Shown here: piece by piece, positions 26,895 through 35,598 of the stretch
How the letters are laid out: every line of letters starts with the position of its first letter
How positions within the stretch are numbered: the first letter of the stretch is position 1
The notes under the pieces: generated by a model
The model's database searches: none
The model's input: only the letters and a program-made list of their open reading frames with translations
Told to the model about the DNA's origin: nothing
Made by a program: the position numbers and the translations under genes
NCBI RefSeq assembly: GCF_024753245.1
Contig: NZ_JANUGX010000003.1
Coordinates: forward strand, 124,001 to 188,000
DNA: 64,000 nucleotides
Source: Massilia norwichensis
Lineage (GTDB): Bacteria > Pseudomonadota > Gammaproteobacteria > Burkholderiales > Burkholderiaceae_D
Direction: 5' to 3'

Positions 26895-27461
26895 TCAGGT
26901 CTTCGGCAAAGTCACACCATGCTGACCCTGGTACTTGCCGCCGCGGTCCTTGTACGAAGTCTCGCACACCTCATCGCTCTCGAAGAACAGCACCTGCGCG
27001 CAGCCTTCGCCGGCATAGATCTTGGCCGGCAGCGGCGTGGTGTTCGAGAACTCCAGGGTCACGTAACCCTCCCACTCCGGCTCGAACGGCGTCACGTTGA
27101 CGATGATGCCGCAGCGCGCGTAGGTCGACTTGCCCAGGCAGACCGTCAGCACGTTGCGCGGGATGCGGAAGTACTCGATGGTGCGGGCCAGCGCGAAGGA
27201 GTTCGGCGGGATGATGCAGACGTCGCTTTTCACGTCGACGAAGGAGTTCGAATCGAAGTTTTTCGGATCGACGATGGTGCTGTTGATGTTCGTGAAGACC
27301 TTGAATTCGTCGGCGCAGCGGATGTCGTAGCCGTAGGACGAGGTCCCCCAGGAGATGATCTTGCGGCCTTCGTCTTGCCGCACCTGCTTGGGCGAGAAAG
27401 GCTCGATCATGCCGTGTTCTTCCGCCATCCGGCGGATCCATTTGTCGCTTTTAATGCTCAT
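26895..27461 (-). CDS. dcd: dCTP deaminase
   Basis: A 188-residue enzyme that converts dCTP to dUTP for dTTP synthesis. The family signatures are complete: [95 protein letters not shown] (cited in part; catalytic Glu in TLEFSN) and [10 protein letters not shown]. Normal length. It is notable here because thyA, which uses the dUMP made downstream of this step, is broken in the same window. Confidence 0.97.
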   Translation of the reverse strand: MSIKSDKWIRRMAEEHGMIEPFSPKQVRQDEGRKIISWGTSSYGYDIRCADEFKVFTNINSTIVDPKNFDSNSFVDVKSDVCIIPPNSFALARTIEYFRIPRNVLTVCLGKSTYARCGIIVNVTPFEPEWEGYVTLEFSNTTPLPAKIYAGEGCAQVLFFESDEVCETSYKDRGGKYQGQHGVTLPKT

Positions 27462-27500
27462 CGCAGGGCTTCCCGGGTGAATAAATGTTAACCCGCGATT

Positions 27501-28328
27501 CTACGCGAAAGCCTGGCGGCGGTCACCTGCTGCGAGTTCGGGCAGCAAGCGATGAATCATCTCGCGTGTCAGCTGCGCGGTGAGCCGGGGCGATTCCATC
27601 GTGTACAGGTGCGTGCCCTCGATCATGACCAGATTGTCGCCGACCAGCTTGCGGGTCGCGTCCATGCCGGCCTGGCGCAGCTCCTGCGAATCGGTGCCGG
27701 CGACGAAGCCGATCGGCAGCGGATACGGCTTCTTCAGCACCGGCCCCATGTCGTGCGGCAGGCTGGCGTAGATGCTGGCCTCGACTTCGCGGTCGAAGCG
27801 CAGCTGCACGCCTTGCGGATGCGGCTTCAGGCCGTGGTCGAGGTAATCGTCCAGCGCGCCCGGCGCCCAGGCCTGGAAGATCGGCTTGGCGATGAAGTGT
27901 TCGTAGGCGGCCTGGCGCGAAGGCCAGACGTTGCGGCGGCGCTGCGCCACGCCACCCGGCGACAGCTTGCGGCCCAGGCCCAATGCTTTCGCCAGCCGCC
28001 ACACGGCGGCGCGCCAGCCCGCCACCACCGGCGAATCCAGCATCACCACACAGCGCGCCAGGTCCGGCCGGCGTGCTGCCGCCAGCATGCCGACCGCGCC
28101 GCCCAGCGAATGGCCGACCAGAATCGCCGGCTGGTCGTAGCGTTCGAGCTGGGCGATCAGTTCGTCGATCAGCGCATGCCAGTTGTCGTCGACCGGATAG
28201 CGCGGATCGTGGCCGAGCATGTCGGTGGTGCGGACGTCGAAGTCGCGGCCCAGCTCCTCGAGCAGGCGCCCGTAGGCGCCGGACGGGTAGCTGTTCCCGT
28301 GCGTGAAATGCAGCAGAGGCTTGTTCAT
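27501..28328 (-). CDS. Alpha/beta hydrolase
   Basis: A 275-residue hydrolase. The nucleophile elbow is GHSLGGAVG (Ser about residue 69), with an oxyanion-hole type HFTHGNSYPSG near the start. A later GFVAGTDSQ supplies the acid region, and GTHLYTMESP the catalytic His (about 247). The substrate is unknown; it could be an esterase or lipase. An ATG 9 nt upstream (28337) is an alternative start. Confidence 0.88.
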   Translation of the reverse strand: MNKPLLHFTHGNSYPSGAYGRLLEELGRDFDVRTTDMLGHDPRYPVDDNWHALIDELIAQLERYDQPAILVGHSLGGAVGMLAAARRPDLARCVVMLDSPVVAGWRAAVWRLAKALGLGRKLSPGGVAQRRRNVWPSRQAAYEHFIAKPIFQAWAPGALDDYLDHGLKPHPQGVQLRFDREVEASIYASLPHDMGPVLKKPYPLPIGFVAGTDSQELRQAGMDATRKLVGDNLVMIEGTHLYTMESPRLTAQLTREMIHRLLPELAAGDRRQAFA

Positions 28329-28369
28329 GGCGCCCATTGTAAGGGCTTTGCAACGCAGCCCAACCAGCT

Positions 28370-29227
28370 TTAGAGTGAAACCCCTACTACCAGAGAGACG
28401 GTGTAGTCGGTGCTGGCATTGCCGCTGACGGCACCCATCTGCAGCGCGGTGCCGTCGCTGAACACGTTGTCGGTGGCGTAGCTGATCGAAGCCAGGTTGC
28501 GCGAGCTGGCGGCATAGCTGCTGTCGGCATAGACCTCGTTCAGCGTCGCCATCGGGAAGGTGAACTGCGAAGTCTTGATGCGCCCCGCCGCGCTGGCGGC
28601 TTTTGCCAGCGTCGGGAACACCTCGAAGTGCACGTGCGGCATCCGGCCCGCGTAGCAGCCCGGGAAGATGGTCGTGAAGCTGACGACGCCGTTCGTGTCC
28701 GCCTCCTGCACGCCGCGCAGGTAGTTCTCTTTCGTCAGGCCGCTGGCGTACATCGAATAGTTGCCGTCGCGGTCGCAGTGCCACAGGTAGACGGCGGCGC
28801 CGGCGACCGAGGCGCAGCTCGCGCTGACGTTCACCAGCTGCACCTTGATCGTCAGCGGGATGCCTTGCGCGGTGGCGCTGCCCGGCGCGACGCTGGTGCA
28901 GATGTCGCTACGTACAATGCCGGCCAGCGTCAGCGCGTTGGCGATGCCGCTGCCGTTGCTGTTGGTGCCGTCGCCGGGGTAAGGACCGCCGGTTTCTTCG
29001 GGGATGATCGCGCAGCTGGCGCCGGTGCTGCCGGTGCTGCCGGTGCTGCCCACGCTGCTGGCGGCAGCGCTGACGTCGACGCTGCCGATACTGCCGCCGC
29101 CCCCGCAGCCGGCCAGCGGCAAGGCCGCCATGCCGCTCAGGAGCCAGCGCAGCGACTGGCGGCGGCTGGTCGCGGTCTCCAGCAGGCGTTCGAGGTCGGC
29201 CGCCAGCCCTTCGTGATGGTGTTCCAT
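28370..29227 (-). CDS. Secreted intradiol ring-cleavage dioxygenase-like lipoprotein
   Basis: A 285-residue protein. Residues 21-42 are a signal with paired Arg and the lipobox LAGC, followed by Gly and Gly-Ser-Thr repeats (GSTGSTGSTG), a tether. The catalytic-like domain (about 75-285) matches the protocatechuate 3,4-dioxygenase fold: EETGGPYPGDG, VYLWHCDRDGNYSMY, NYLRGVQEADTNG, FPGCYAGRMPHVHFEV. The Tyr and His ligands expected for Fe(III) are in these last motifs. A surface-anchored form suggests oxidation of aromatics outside the cytoplasm; no transport or pathway genes are nearby. Confidence 0.88.
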   Translation of the reverse strand: MEHHHEGLAADLERLLETATSRRQSLRWLLSGMAALPLAGCGGGGSIGSVDVSAAASSVGSTGSTGSTGASCAIIPEETGGPYPGDGTNSNGSGIANALTLAGIVRSDICTSVAPGSATAQGIPLTIKVQLVNVSASCASVAGAAVYLWHCDRDGNYSMYASGLTKENYLRGVQEADTNGVVSFTTIFPGCYAGRMPHVHFEVFPTLAKAASAAGRIKTSQFTFPMATLNEVYADSSYAASSRNLASISYATDNVFSDGTALQMGAVSGNASTDYTVSLVVGVSL

Positions 29228-29244
29228 GATGTTCTCCTGGGCGC

Positions 29245-29754
29245 TTACGGACGGTCCTGCGGCGGCTGCGGGCGGCGCTGGCGCAGCTGTTCGCGCTGCT
29301 CCGGCGTCAGCACCGCCATCGTCTGAGCATGCAGGCGCGCCTCCAGCAGCGCTTGCGCGGCGATGGCCTGGCCGAGTTCGCGCGCGGCGGCACCGGCTCT
29401 GGCTTCGTCGAACTGCGCCGCATCGCGCAGCGTGCGCAGGGCTTGGTGCGCCTGGCGGACCGCCTTTTCCTGCTGGCGGCGCTGGGGCGCCGCCGCGTGT
29501 TCGATCGCGAACAGCTTGTCCTGCTGGGCTTCGCTCAGCTGCAGCTCTCTGCCGAAATGGCCGAAGCCGGGACCGGGGCCACCATGGCCATGGCCGCCGA
29601 AGCCGGGACCGTGCACTGGCGGACCCTCCGCCGGGCCGCGATCCTCGTGCCGGCCGCCATCCGCGGGCGGCGCATCAGGCTGGCTGGCGGCAAAACTGGA
29701 GGCGCAGCAGGCCGCGAGCAGTGCGGCCGCCATCGATGTACGCATGAATTTCAT
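29245..29754 (-). CDS. Spy/CpxP-like periplasmic stress protein
   Basis: A 169-residue protein with a signal peptide (cleaved near FAAS), a Gly/His/Pro-rich linker (GGHGHGGPGPGFGHFG) and a helical domain with LSEAQQDKLFAIEH and the LTPEQREQL form of the LTxxQ motif. Spy and CpxP are periplasmic chaperones or modulators of the Cpx response. The gene faces the CpxR-like regulator, with CpxR-type boxes in between. It lies 17 bp upstream of the lipoprotein dioxygenase on the same strand, so these two may be one operon. Confidence 0.88.
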   Translation of the reverse strand: MKFMRTSMAAALLAACCASSFAASQPDAPPADGGRHEDRGPAEGPPVHGPGFGGHGHGGPGPGFGHFGRELQLSEAQQDKLFAIEHAAAPQRRQQEKAVRQAHQALRTLRDAAQFDEARAGAAARELGQAIAAQALLEARLHAQTMAVLTPEQREQLRQRRPQPPQDRP

Positions 29755-29803
29755 GTTCTGCATCCTTGTGTGGTAGAGATGCCGCATTGTCTTGTGCGCC
29801 ACT

Positions 29804-29839
29804 GTTAAGCGGTGTTAGGCCGGTGTAAAACCGGGTAAA
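29804..29839. promoter_or_regulatory. Tandem CpxR-type boxes between spy-like gene and regulator
   Basis: GTAAA-ACCGG-GTAAA at 29825-29839 is an exact CpxR consensus (GTAAA-N5-GTAAA). A weaker copy, GTTAA-GCGGT-GTTAG, sits at 29804-29818, 21 bp apart start to start, on the same face of the helix. Their place between divergent genes predicts control of both directions by the adjacent response regulator. Confidence 0.85.
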
Positions 29840-29889
29840 GACGAGTTCCCGCCCGCGCCGCGGCCCTCCCCTTTTGCTAAGATGCGAAC

Positions 29890-30576
<687 letters not shown>

Positions 30577-30578
30577 CG

Positions 30579-32063
30579 ATGGGCCGGCTGTTCTGGAAGT
30601 TCTTCCTGTCGATCCTGCTGGCGCAGGTGGCGGCGACGATCGGCATCGGCGGCACCATCTGGCTGCGCGACCAGGCCCGCCAGCGCAACACCGAACCGAC
30701 CCTGGACCTCGGTCCGCCCGCGGTCATCATGCTCGACGCGGCCGCGGCCACGCTGCGCCACGGCGGCGTCGACGCGCTGCGCGACCTGGCCGCCAACGCC
30801 CGCCGCATGCGCCTGTACGTGCTGGACGACCAGGGCCATGAACTGCTGGGCCGTACCGTGCCGGCCAAACTGCGCGGGGAAGTCGAACGCAATCTCGAAG
30901 CCGGCACCCAGAGCCACGCCGTCGCCCACCTGAGCGCGCCGGACGGGCGGCGCTATCTCGCCTTCGCCTCGCGCATGCCCGGGCCGCGCCCAGGCAGCGA
31001 TGGCCGCATGCCGGGCTTTGCGCAAGGCGGCATGGCGGCCGGCGCGGGCGGCGCGGCTGCTCCCGCATCGGCGAACGCCGGCTTCGACCCCGCACGCGGC
31101 CCCGGCGCCGGACCAGGCGGCCCCGGTGGCGGCTGGAGCTGGTTCGGCCTGCCGCCCGAGTTCGGACGCCACGTCGGGCGCTCGCTGCCGATCGCCGCGG
31201 CGATGCTGGCCAGCTTCCTGTTCGCCGCCCTCCTCGCCTGGTATTTTTCGCGCCCGATCCGCGCGCTGCGCGGCGCCTTCGAAGCCGCCGCCGCCGGCGA
31301 CCTGGCGCCCAAATTCGGCAAGCCGACGATGGCGGTGGCCGGCGACGAGCTGGCCGAACTGGGCCACGACTTCGACCGCATGAGCGCCCAGCTGCGCACG
31401 CTGATGGAAGGCCAGCGCCGCCTGCTGCACGACGTCTCGCACGAACTGCGTTCGCCGCTGGCGCGCCTGCAGGCGGCGATCGGCCTGGCGCACCAGCAGC
31501 CCGACAAGATCCAGGCTTCGCTCGAACGCATCGAGCGCGAAAGCGTGCGCATGGACCGTCTGGTCGGCGAGCTGCTGACCCTGTCGCGCCTGGAAGCGGC
31601 CAGCACCCTGCCGACGACCGAGCCGGTGGACCTGGTCGAAATGGTCGACCAGATCGCCGACGACGCCCGCTTCGAAGCCGGTGCCCACATCGACGTCGAT
31701 GCCCCGGAGCCGGTCACGGTGCGCGGCGCGCCCGACCTGCTGTGGAGCGCGGTCGAGAACATCGTGCGCAACGCCGTCAAGCACGGCGGCGCCGGCGGCA
31801 TGGTGGAGGTGGCCCTGCATCCCGAACCGGGCCTGGTGCATATCGAAGTGCTGGACCGCGGGCCGGGCATCGCCGAAGAACACCTGGGCGAGATCTTCGA
31901 GCCCTTCTTCCGCTCGAACCCGACGCAGAACAACGTCGACGGCCACGGCCTGGGCCTGGCGATTGCCAAGCGCGTGATCGAGACGCATGGAGGACGCATC
32001 GCCGCGGCGAACCGCAACGGCGGCGGCTTGCGGGTGACGATCACGCTACCGCGTGAGGGCTGA
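30579..32063 (+). CDS. cpxA: Membrane sensor histidine kinase, CpxA-like
   Basis: A 494-residue kinase. TM1 at about 8-27; a periplasmic domain of about 175 residues whose second half is a Gly/Pro/Ala/Met-rich low-complexity segment (for example GGMAAGAGGAAAPASANAG); TM2 at about 203-225; HAMP; dimerisation domain with HDVSHELRSPLARLQ (His288); and an ATPase domain with NIVRNAVKH, DRGPGI, and GHGLGLAIAKR. It starts 2 bp after the regulator stop. The Gly-rich sensor region is unlike E. coli CpxA and could be an adaptation or a linker. Confidence 0.93.
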   Translation: MGRLFWKFFLSILLAQVAATIGIGGTIWLRDQARQRNTEPTLDLGPPAVIMLDAAAATLRHGGVDALRDLAANARRMRLYVLDDQGHELLGRTVPAKLRGEVERNLEAGTQSHAVAHLSAPDGRRYLAFASRMPGPRPGSDGRMPGFAQGGMAAGAGGAAAPASANAGFDPARGPGAGPGGPGGGWSWFGLPPEFGRHVGRSLPIAAAMLASFLFAALLAWYFSRPIRALRGAFEAAAAGDLAPKFGKPTMAVAGDELAELGHDFDRMSAQLRTLMEGQRRLLHDVSHELRSPLARLQAAIGLAHQQPDKIQASLERIERESVRMDRLVGELLTLSRLEAASTLPTTEPVDLVEMVDQIADDARFEAGAHIDVDAPEPVTVRGAPDLLWSAVENIVRNAVKHGGAGGMVEVALHPEPGLVHIEVLDRGPGIAEEHLGEIFEPFFRSNPTQNNVDGHGLGLAIAKRVIETHGGRIAAANRNGGGLRVTITLPREG

Positions 32064-32069
32064 TCCGGT

Positions 32070-34457
32070 CTACGGCGGCGGCATGCGCCAGTAGCGGGCA
32101 TGTTCGCGCCGGTAGGCCAGCGTGTCGACCTTGTCGTCGAACTCCAGCGTCAGCGCCCCCAGCTGGTCGGTGCGCAGGCGGCCGATGCCCAGCTCGCCGT
32201 AGCGCTCGACAACCTCCTTCTTCGGATGCTTGTAGCGGTTGCGCCAGCCGACCTGGAACACGCCGACGCTCGGCTGTACGGCCGCCAGGAAAGCCGCGCT
32301 CGACGAGGTGCCGCTGCCATGATGCGGCGCCAGCAGCACGTCGGCACGCAGGCCTTCGGCGCTCGATGCCACCAACGCCGCTTCCTGCGCCGCTTCGATG
32401 TCGCCAGCCAGCAGGATCGCCGTGCGGCCGTTGGTGATCCGCAGCGTGCAGCTGCGCGCGTTCGGCTTCAGGCCGGTATCGGCGTAGCTGGCGGGTGCGG
32501 GATGCAGCATCTCGAAGCGCACCCCATCCCATTCCCAGCGCTGGCCGGCCGCGCAATGCAGGTGGCGCGCTGCGGCACGCGCAATCGGGTGACTGGCCGG
32601 CAGCGAAGACGCGACCCAGGCTGTTTTGACTTCGCCCAGCACCGCCAGCGCACCGCCGGTATGGTCGGTGTCGCTATGGCTGACGATCACGCCATCCAGC
32701 GCGCCGATGCCGCGCATGCGCAGGTAAGGCAGCAGCACGCGGCTGCCGGCGTCCGCGCCCGGCGCATAGCCCGGGCCGGTGTCGTAGAGCAGGCGATGCC
32801 CGGCGGTTTCGACCAGCAGCGCCATGCCCTGGCCGACATCGAAGGCGACCACGCGAAAGCGCCCCGGCTCCGGATGATCCGGCATTTGCAGCAGCAGCGG
32901 CAGCCAGGCCGCCATGCCCGCCCAGCGGTGCGGCCAGCCGCGCGGCATCAGCATCCACAGCGTGCCGCCCAGTGCCAGCAGGAAGACCCAGACCTGCGGT
33001 GCCGGCGCGCGGCAGACCGCGGCCGGCAGCGCCGACAAGTGCCCGAGCGCGGCCGCGAGCCCGGCGACCACCGCGTGCGCCAACTGCAGCAGCCAGCCGC
33101 ACAGCGGGTCCGGCGCCAGGCTGCCCAGCAGCGCCAGCGGCGTGACGACGAAGCTCACCAGCGGGATCGCGAGCCCATTCGCCAGCGGGCTGACCAGCGA
33201 CACCTGGCCGAACAGCAGCATCGTCAGCGGCACCAGGCCGAGCGTGACCGACCACTGCGTGCGCCCCGCCATCGCCAGGCTCGCCTTGACGCCGGTTTCG
33301 CGCGCAGCGATGCGGCCGTGCCCCCCGAACAGGATCACGGCCACTGCGCCGAAGGATAGCCAGAAGCCAGGCCACAGCACCGCCCACGGGTCCAGCAGCA
33401 CGACCACCCCGAGGGCCAGGCACAGCACGTGGGTGATGCTCGACAGCCTGCCCAGCCACAGGGCCAGCGCGACCACGGTCAGCATGTAGAGCGTGCGCTG
33501 GGCCGGCACGCCAAAGCCGGCCAGCAGCACGTACAGCAGCGCCACCAGCGCCCCGCTGAGCGCGGCCACCTTTTGCGCCGGCAGCCGCAGCGGCAACTGG
33601 GCATCCGTGAAGAAGGAGCGTCGCCACAAACCGGACATCGCCAGCGCCGCCAGCCCGGCGATCATCGTGATGTGGAGGCCCGAAATCGAAATCAGGTGGC
33701 CGATGCCGGTACGGTTGAACACCTGCCAGTCGACCTGGTCGATGCCGCGCTGGTCCCCGATCACCAGCGCGACGATGACGCCGGCGTAGGCTTGGTCGGT
33801 CAGCGCAGCCTGAATGCGCTCGCGCAGAACGGCGCGGCTGCGCTCGACCACGGTCCCGAAGCCGGACACGAAAGCGTCGAGCCGGGCGTTGGCATCGTCC
33901 ACGCGCACGTAGCCGGTCGCGCGCACGCCCTGCTCGAGCAGCCAGGCTTCGTAGTCGAATCCGCCGGGATTGGCATTGCCGTGCGGGCGCTGCAGGCGCA
34001 CCGTCAGGCGCCAGCGTTCGCCGGGCATCAGCTTGTCCGGCAGGCCGCCCTGGCGGCTGCCATAGCGGTCGGCATACCAGGACAGCGCGATCCTCGGCGG
34101 CACCGTGGTCCCCGGCGTTTCGGTGCGCTCGACCAGCAGGTTGAAGCGCAGGCCCTGTTCGAAGCGGTACGGCAGGCTGTCGACGATGCCGACGACGGTG
34201 AGATCGCGGCCTTCGTCTCGCAAGGCCAGTTCGGATGCCAGCGCGTGGTGGGCCAGCAGCGCGGCCCAGGTGTAGCCGAGCAGCAGGCCGGCGGCGGTGG
34301 CGCTGGTGGCAGACCACGGCTGTTTGAGACGGCTGGCGAGCGCGATGCAGGCGATGACGCAGACCGTGCAGGTGAGCATCCACGCTGTGGACGGCAGCGT
34401 TGCCGAGGACTGTAGCGCGAGGACGCCGGCGGTGAAACCGAGGATGGCGCAGCGCAT
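32070..34457 (-). CDS. comEC: DNA internalisation protein ComEC/Rec2
   Basis: A 795-residue protein with the full family layout: N-terminal membrane helices plus the ComEC_N domain (about 30-190), the polytopic competence domain with HLISISGLHITMIAG, and a C-terminal metallo-beta-lactamase-like domain with VSHSDTDHTGG and LLAPHHGSGTSSS. ComEC forms the inner-membrane channel for single-stranded DNA uptake. The domains look intact, so competence is possible. It lies just beyond the T6SS immunity genes on the same strand, 11 bp away. Confidence 0.95.
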   Translation of the reverse strand: MRCAILGFTAGVLALQSSATLPSTAWMLTCTVCVIACIALASRLKQPWSATSATAAGLLLGYTWAALLAHHALASELALRDEGRDLTVVGIVDSLPYRFEQGLRFNLLVERTETPGTTVPPRIALSWYADRYGSRQGGLPDKLMPGERWRLTVRLQRPHGNANPGGFDYEAWLLEQGVRATGYVRVDDANARLDAFVSGFGTVVERSRAVLRERIQAALTDQAYAGVIVALVIGDQRGIDQVDWQVFNRTGIGHLISISGLHITMIAGLAALAMSGLWRRSFFTDAQLPLRLPAQKVAALSGALVALLYVLLAGFGVPAQRTLYMLTVVALALWLGRLSSITHVLCLALGVVVLLDPWAVLWPGFWLSFGAVAVILFGGHGRIAARETGVKASLAMAGRTQWSVTLGLVPLTMLLFGQVSLVSPLANGLAIPLVSFVVTPLALLGSLAPDPLCGWLLQLAHAVVAGLAAALGHLSALPAAVCRAPAPQVWVFLLALGGTLWMLMPRGWPHRWAGMAAWLPLLLQMPDHPEPGRFRVVAFDVGQGMALLVETAGHRLLYDTGPGYAPGADAGSRVLLPYLRMRGIGALDGVIVSHSDTDHTGGALAVLGEVKTAWVASSLPASHPIARAAARHLHCAAGQRWEWDGVRFEMLHPAPASYADTGLKPNARSCTLRITNGRTAILLAGDIEAAQEAALVASSAEGLRADVLLAPHHGSGTSSSAAFLAAVQPSVGVFQVGWRNRYKHPKKEVVERYGELGIGRLRTDQLGALTLEFDDKVDTLAYRREHARYWRMPPP

Positions 34458-34467
34458 TGGCTTGTGT

Positions 34468-35598
34468 TCAGTGCGCGGGCTGCTGCTGCGCGATGTGGGT
34501 GGGTTGGTCCGCTCGTGCGGCCGGCGTGGGGCTTGCGCTGGCTGGTCTTGGACGGATGCTGGAGGCGATGCTGTCCCAGAGGTTCAGCAGGGCGTCTTCA
34601 TGAAGGCTCGCATCGACCGGCCTGGCGCCAGGTCGAGGGCTGATTCCGCCCTGGAGCTCGAGCGATAGAGATGGCCGAGAAGGGTCGTTGTCGACGCCAC
34701 GCGCCTCCCAAATGAAAGCATAGGTATGGGCAAAATTCGGCTCAAGCATCCTTTCCAAGGCTTCCTCACCGTCGAGACCATTGATGCTACGTTTGCCGAG
34801 ACGAAGCTTCGTGACGCGCAATCGTTCGTCGGCACTGGCGACCGAGTCTGTTTCGGCGACACGTCTGAGCAGCCCGTACTCGGAACCGCCCCCAGGCATG
34901 CTGACCAGGGCCACGGCAAGGTCCGGGTGTTCAGGAAGGCTCAAATGCATTGCGATGTGTTCAGCCTTCCTCACCGGGAGAGGTTCGACAAAGATTGCGT
35001 GCGAAATGCAAAAACCCGGCTCGGACGGCATCTCGTTCTCCTTACGCAAACGCAGCCTTTGCAACAGCCCTTCCGCCAGGTTCGCGCGCGCCGCGTCGGC
35101 ATACTTCGCAGATAGTACGAAACTGAGGCCTGGCATATGCGCATGCGTCTCAACCGATACGAAGGCATCCTCGACACGCCGATCGCCCTCCATCAAATAG
35201 CCGCGGTTTCGTCCAAAGATCAAAGTACGCCCCATCATGCCGGGTATATGGATATCGCGAGCATCGACGATGCCGCCGGGCTGACCGGCCAAGGATTGTC
35301 GGGTGCCGATCTCGGCTTCGCGCGCCGCGATACGCGCTTGAAATGTGGCTTCGTCTTCTTCGACCGTATCGATCTCGAACCCGGCAACGCTTTCACCCGA
35401 CAGGCTCACTTCCGCCTCCTGTGGCACATCGACCAGATAGCGCCCGACACATATCGTTTTCATTGTTTCGGTCAGGCGTGCGACCTCCGCCCTGTCTTTC
35501 ATGCTCCGGAACCGGCTGGCGGCCCAGCTGCCTGCACAAGCGAACGCTGTCAGCAAAGCGAACAGGTAAAACCATTTGCGCCTGCTGGAGATTGTCAT
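34468..35598 (-). CDS. Tli4-family T6SS immunity protein (copy 1)
   Basis: A 376-residue protein starting MTISSRRKWFYLFALLTAFACAGSW, an N-terminal membrane anchor or signal, followed by TMKTICVGRYLVDVPQEAEVSLSG, the Tli4 N-terminal signature. The C-terminal part has GLDGEEALER, YAFIWEARG, LSLELQGG and SLHEDALLNLWDSIASSIR. Tli4 proteins sit in the periplasm and neutralise Tle4 phospholipases. It overlaps copy 2 by 4 bp (ATGA). It shares these motifs with copy 2 but lacks the CPxSGWWRC tail. Confidence 0.88.
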   Translation of the reverse strand: MTISSRRKWFYLFALLTAFACAGSWAASRFRSMKDRAEVARLTETMKTICVGRYLVDVPQEAEVSLSGESVAGFEIDTVEEDEATFQARIAAREAEIGTRQSLAGQPGGIVDARDIHIPGMMGRTLIFGRNRGYLMEGDRRVEDAFVSVETHAHMPGLSFVLSAKYADAARANLAEGLLQRLRLRKENEMPSEPGFCISHAIFVEPLPVRKAEHIAMHLSLPEHPDLAVALVSMPGGGSEYGLLRRVAETDSVASADERLRVTKLRLGKRSINGLDGEEALERMLEPNFAHTYAFIWEARGVDNDPSRPSLSLELQGGISPRPGARPVDASLHEDALLNLWDSIASSIRPRPASASPTPAARADQPTHIAQQQPAH

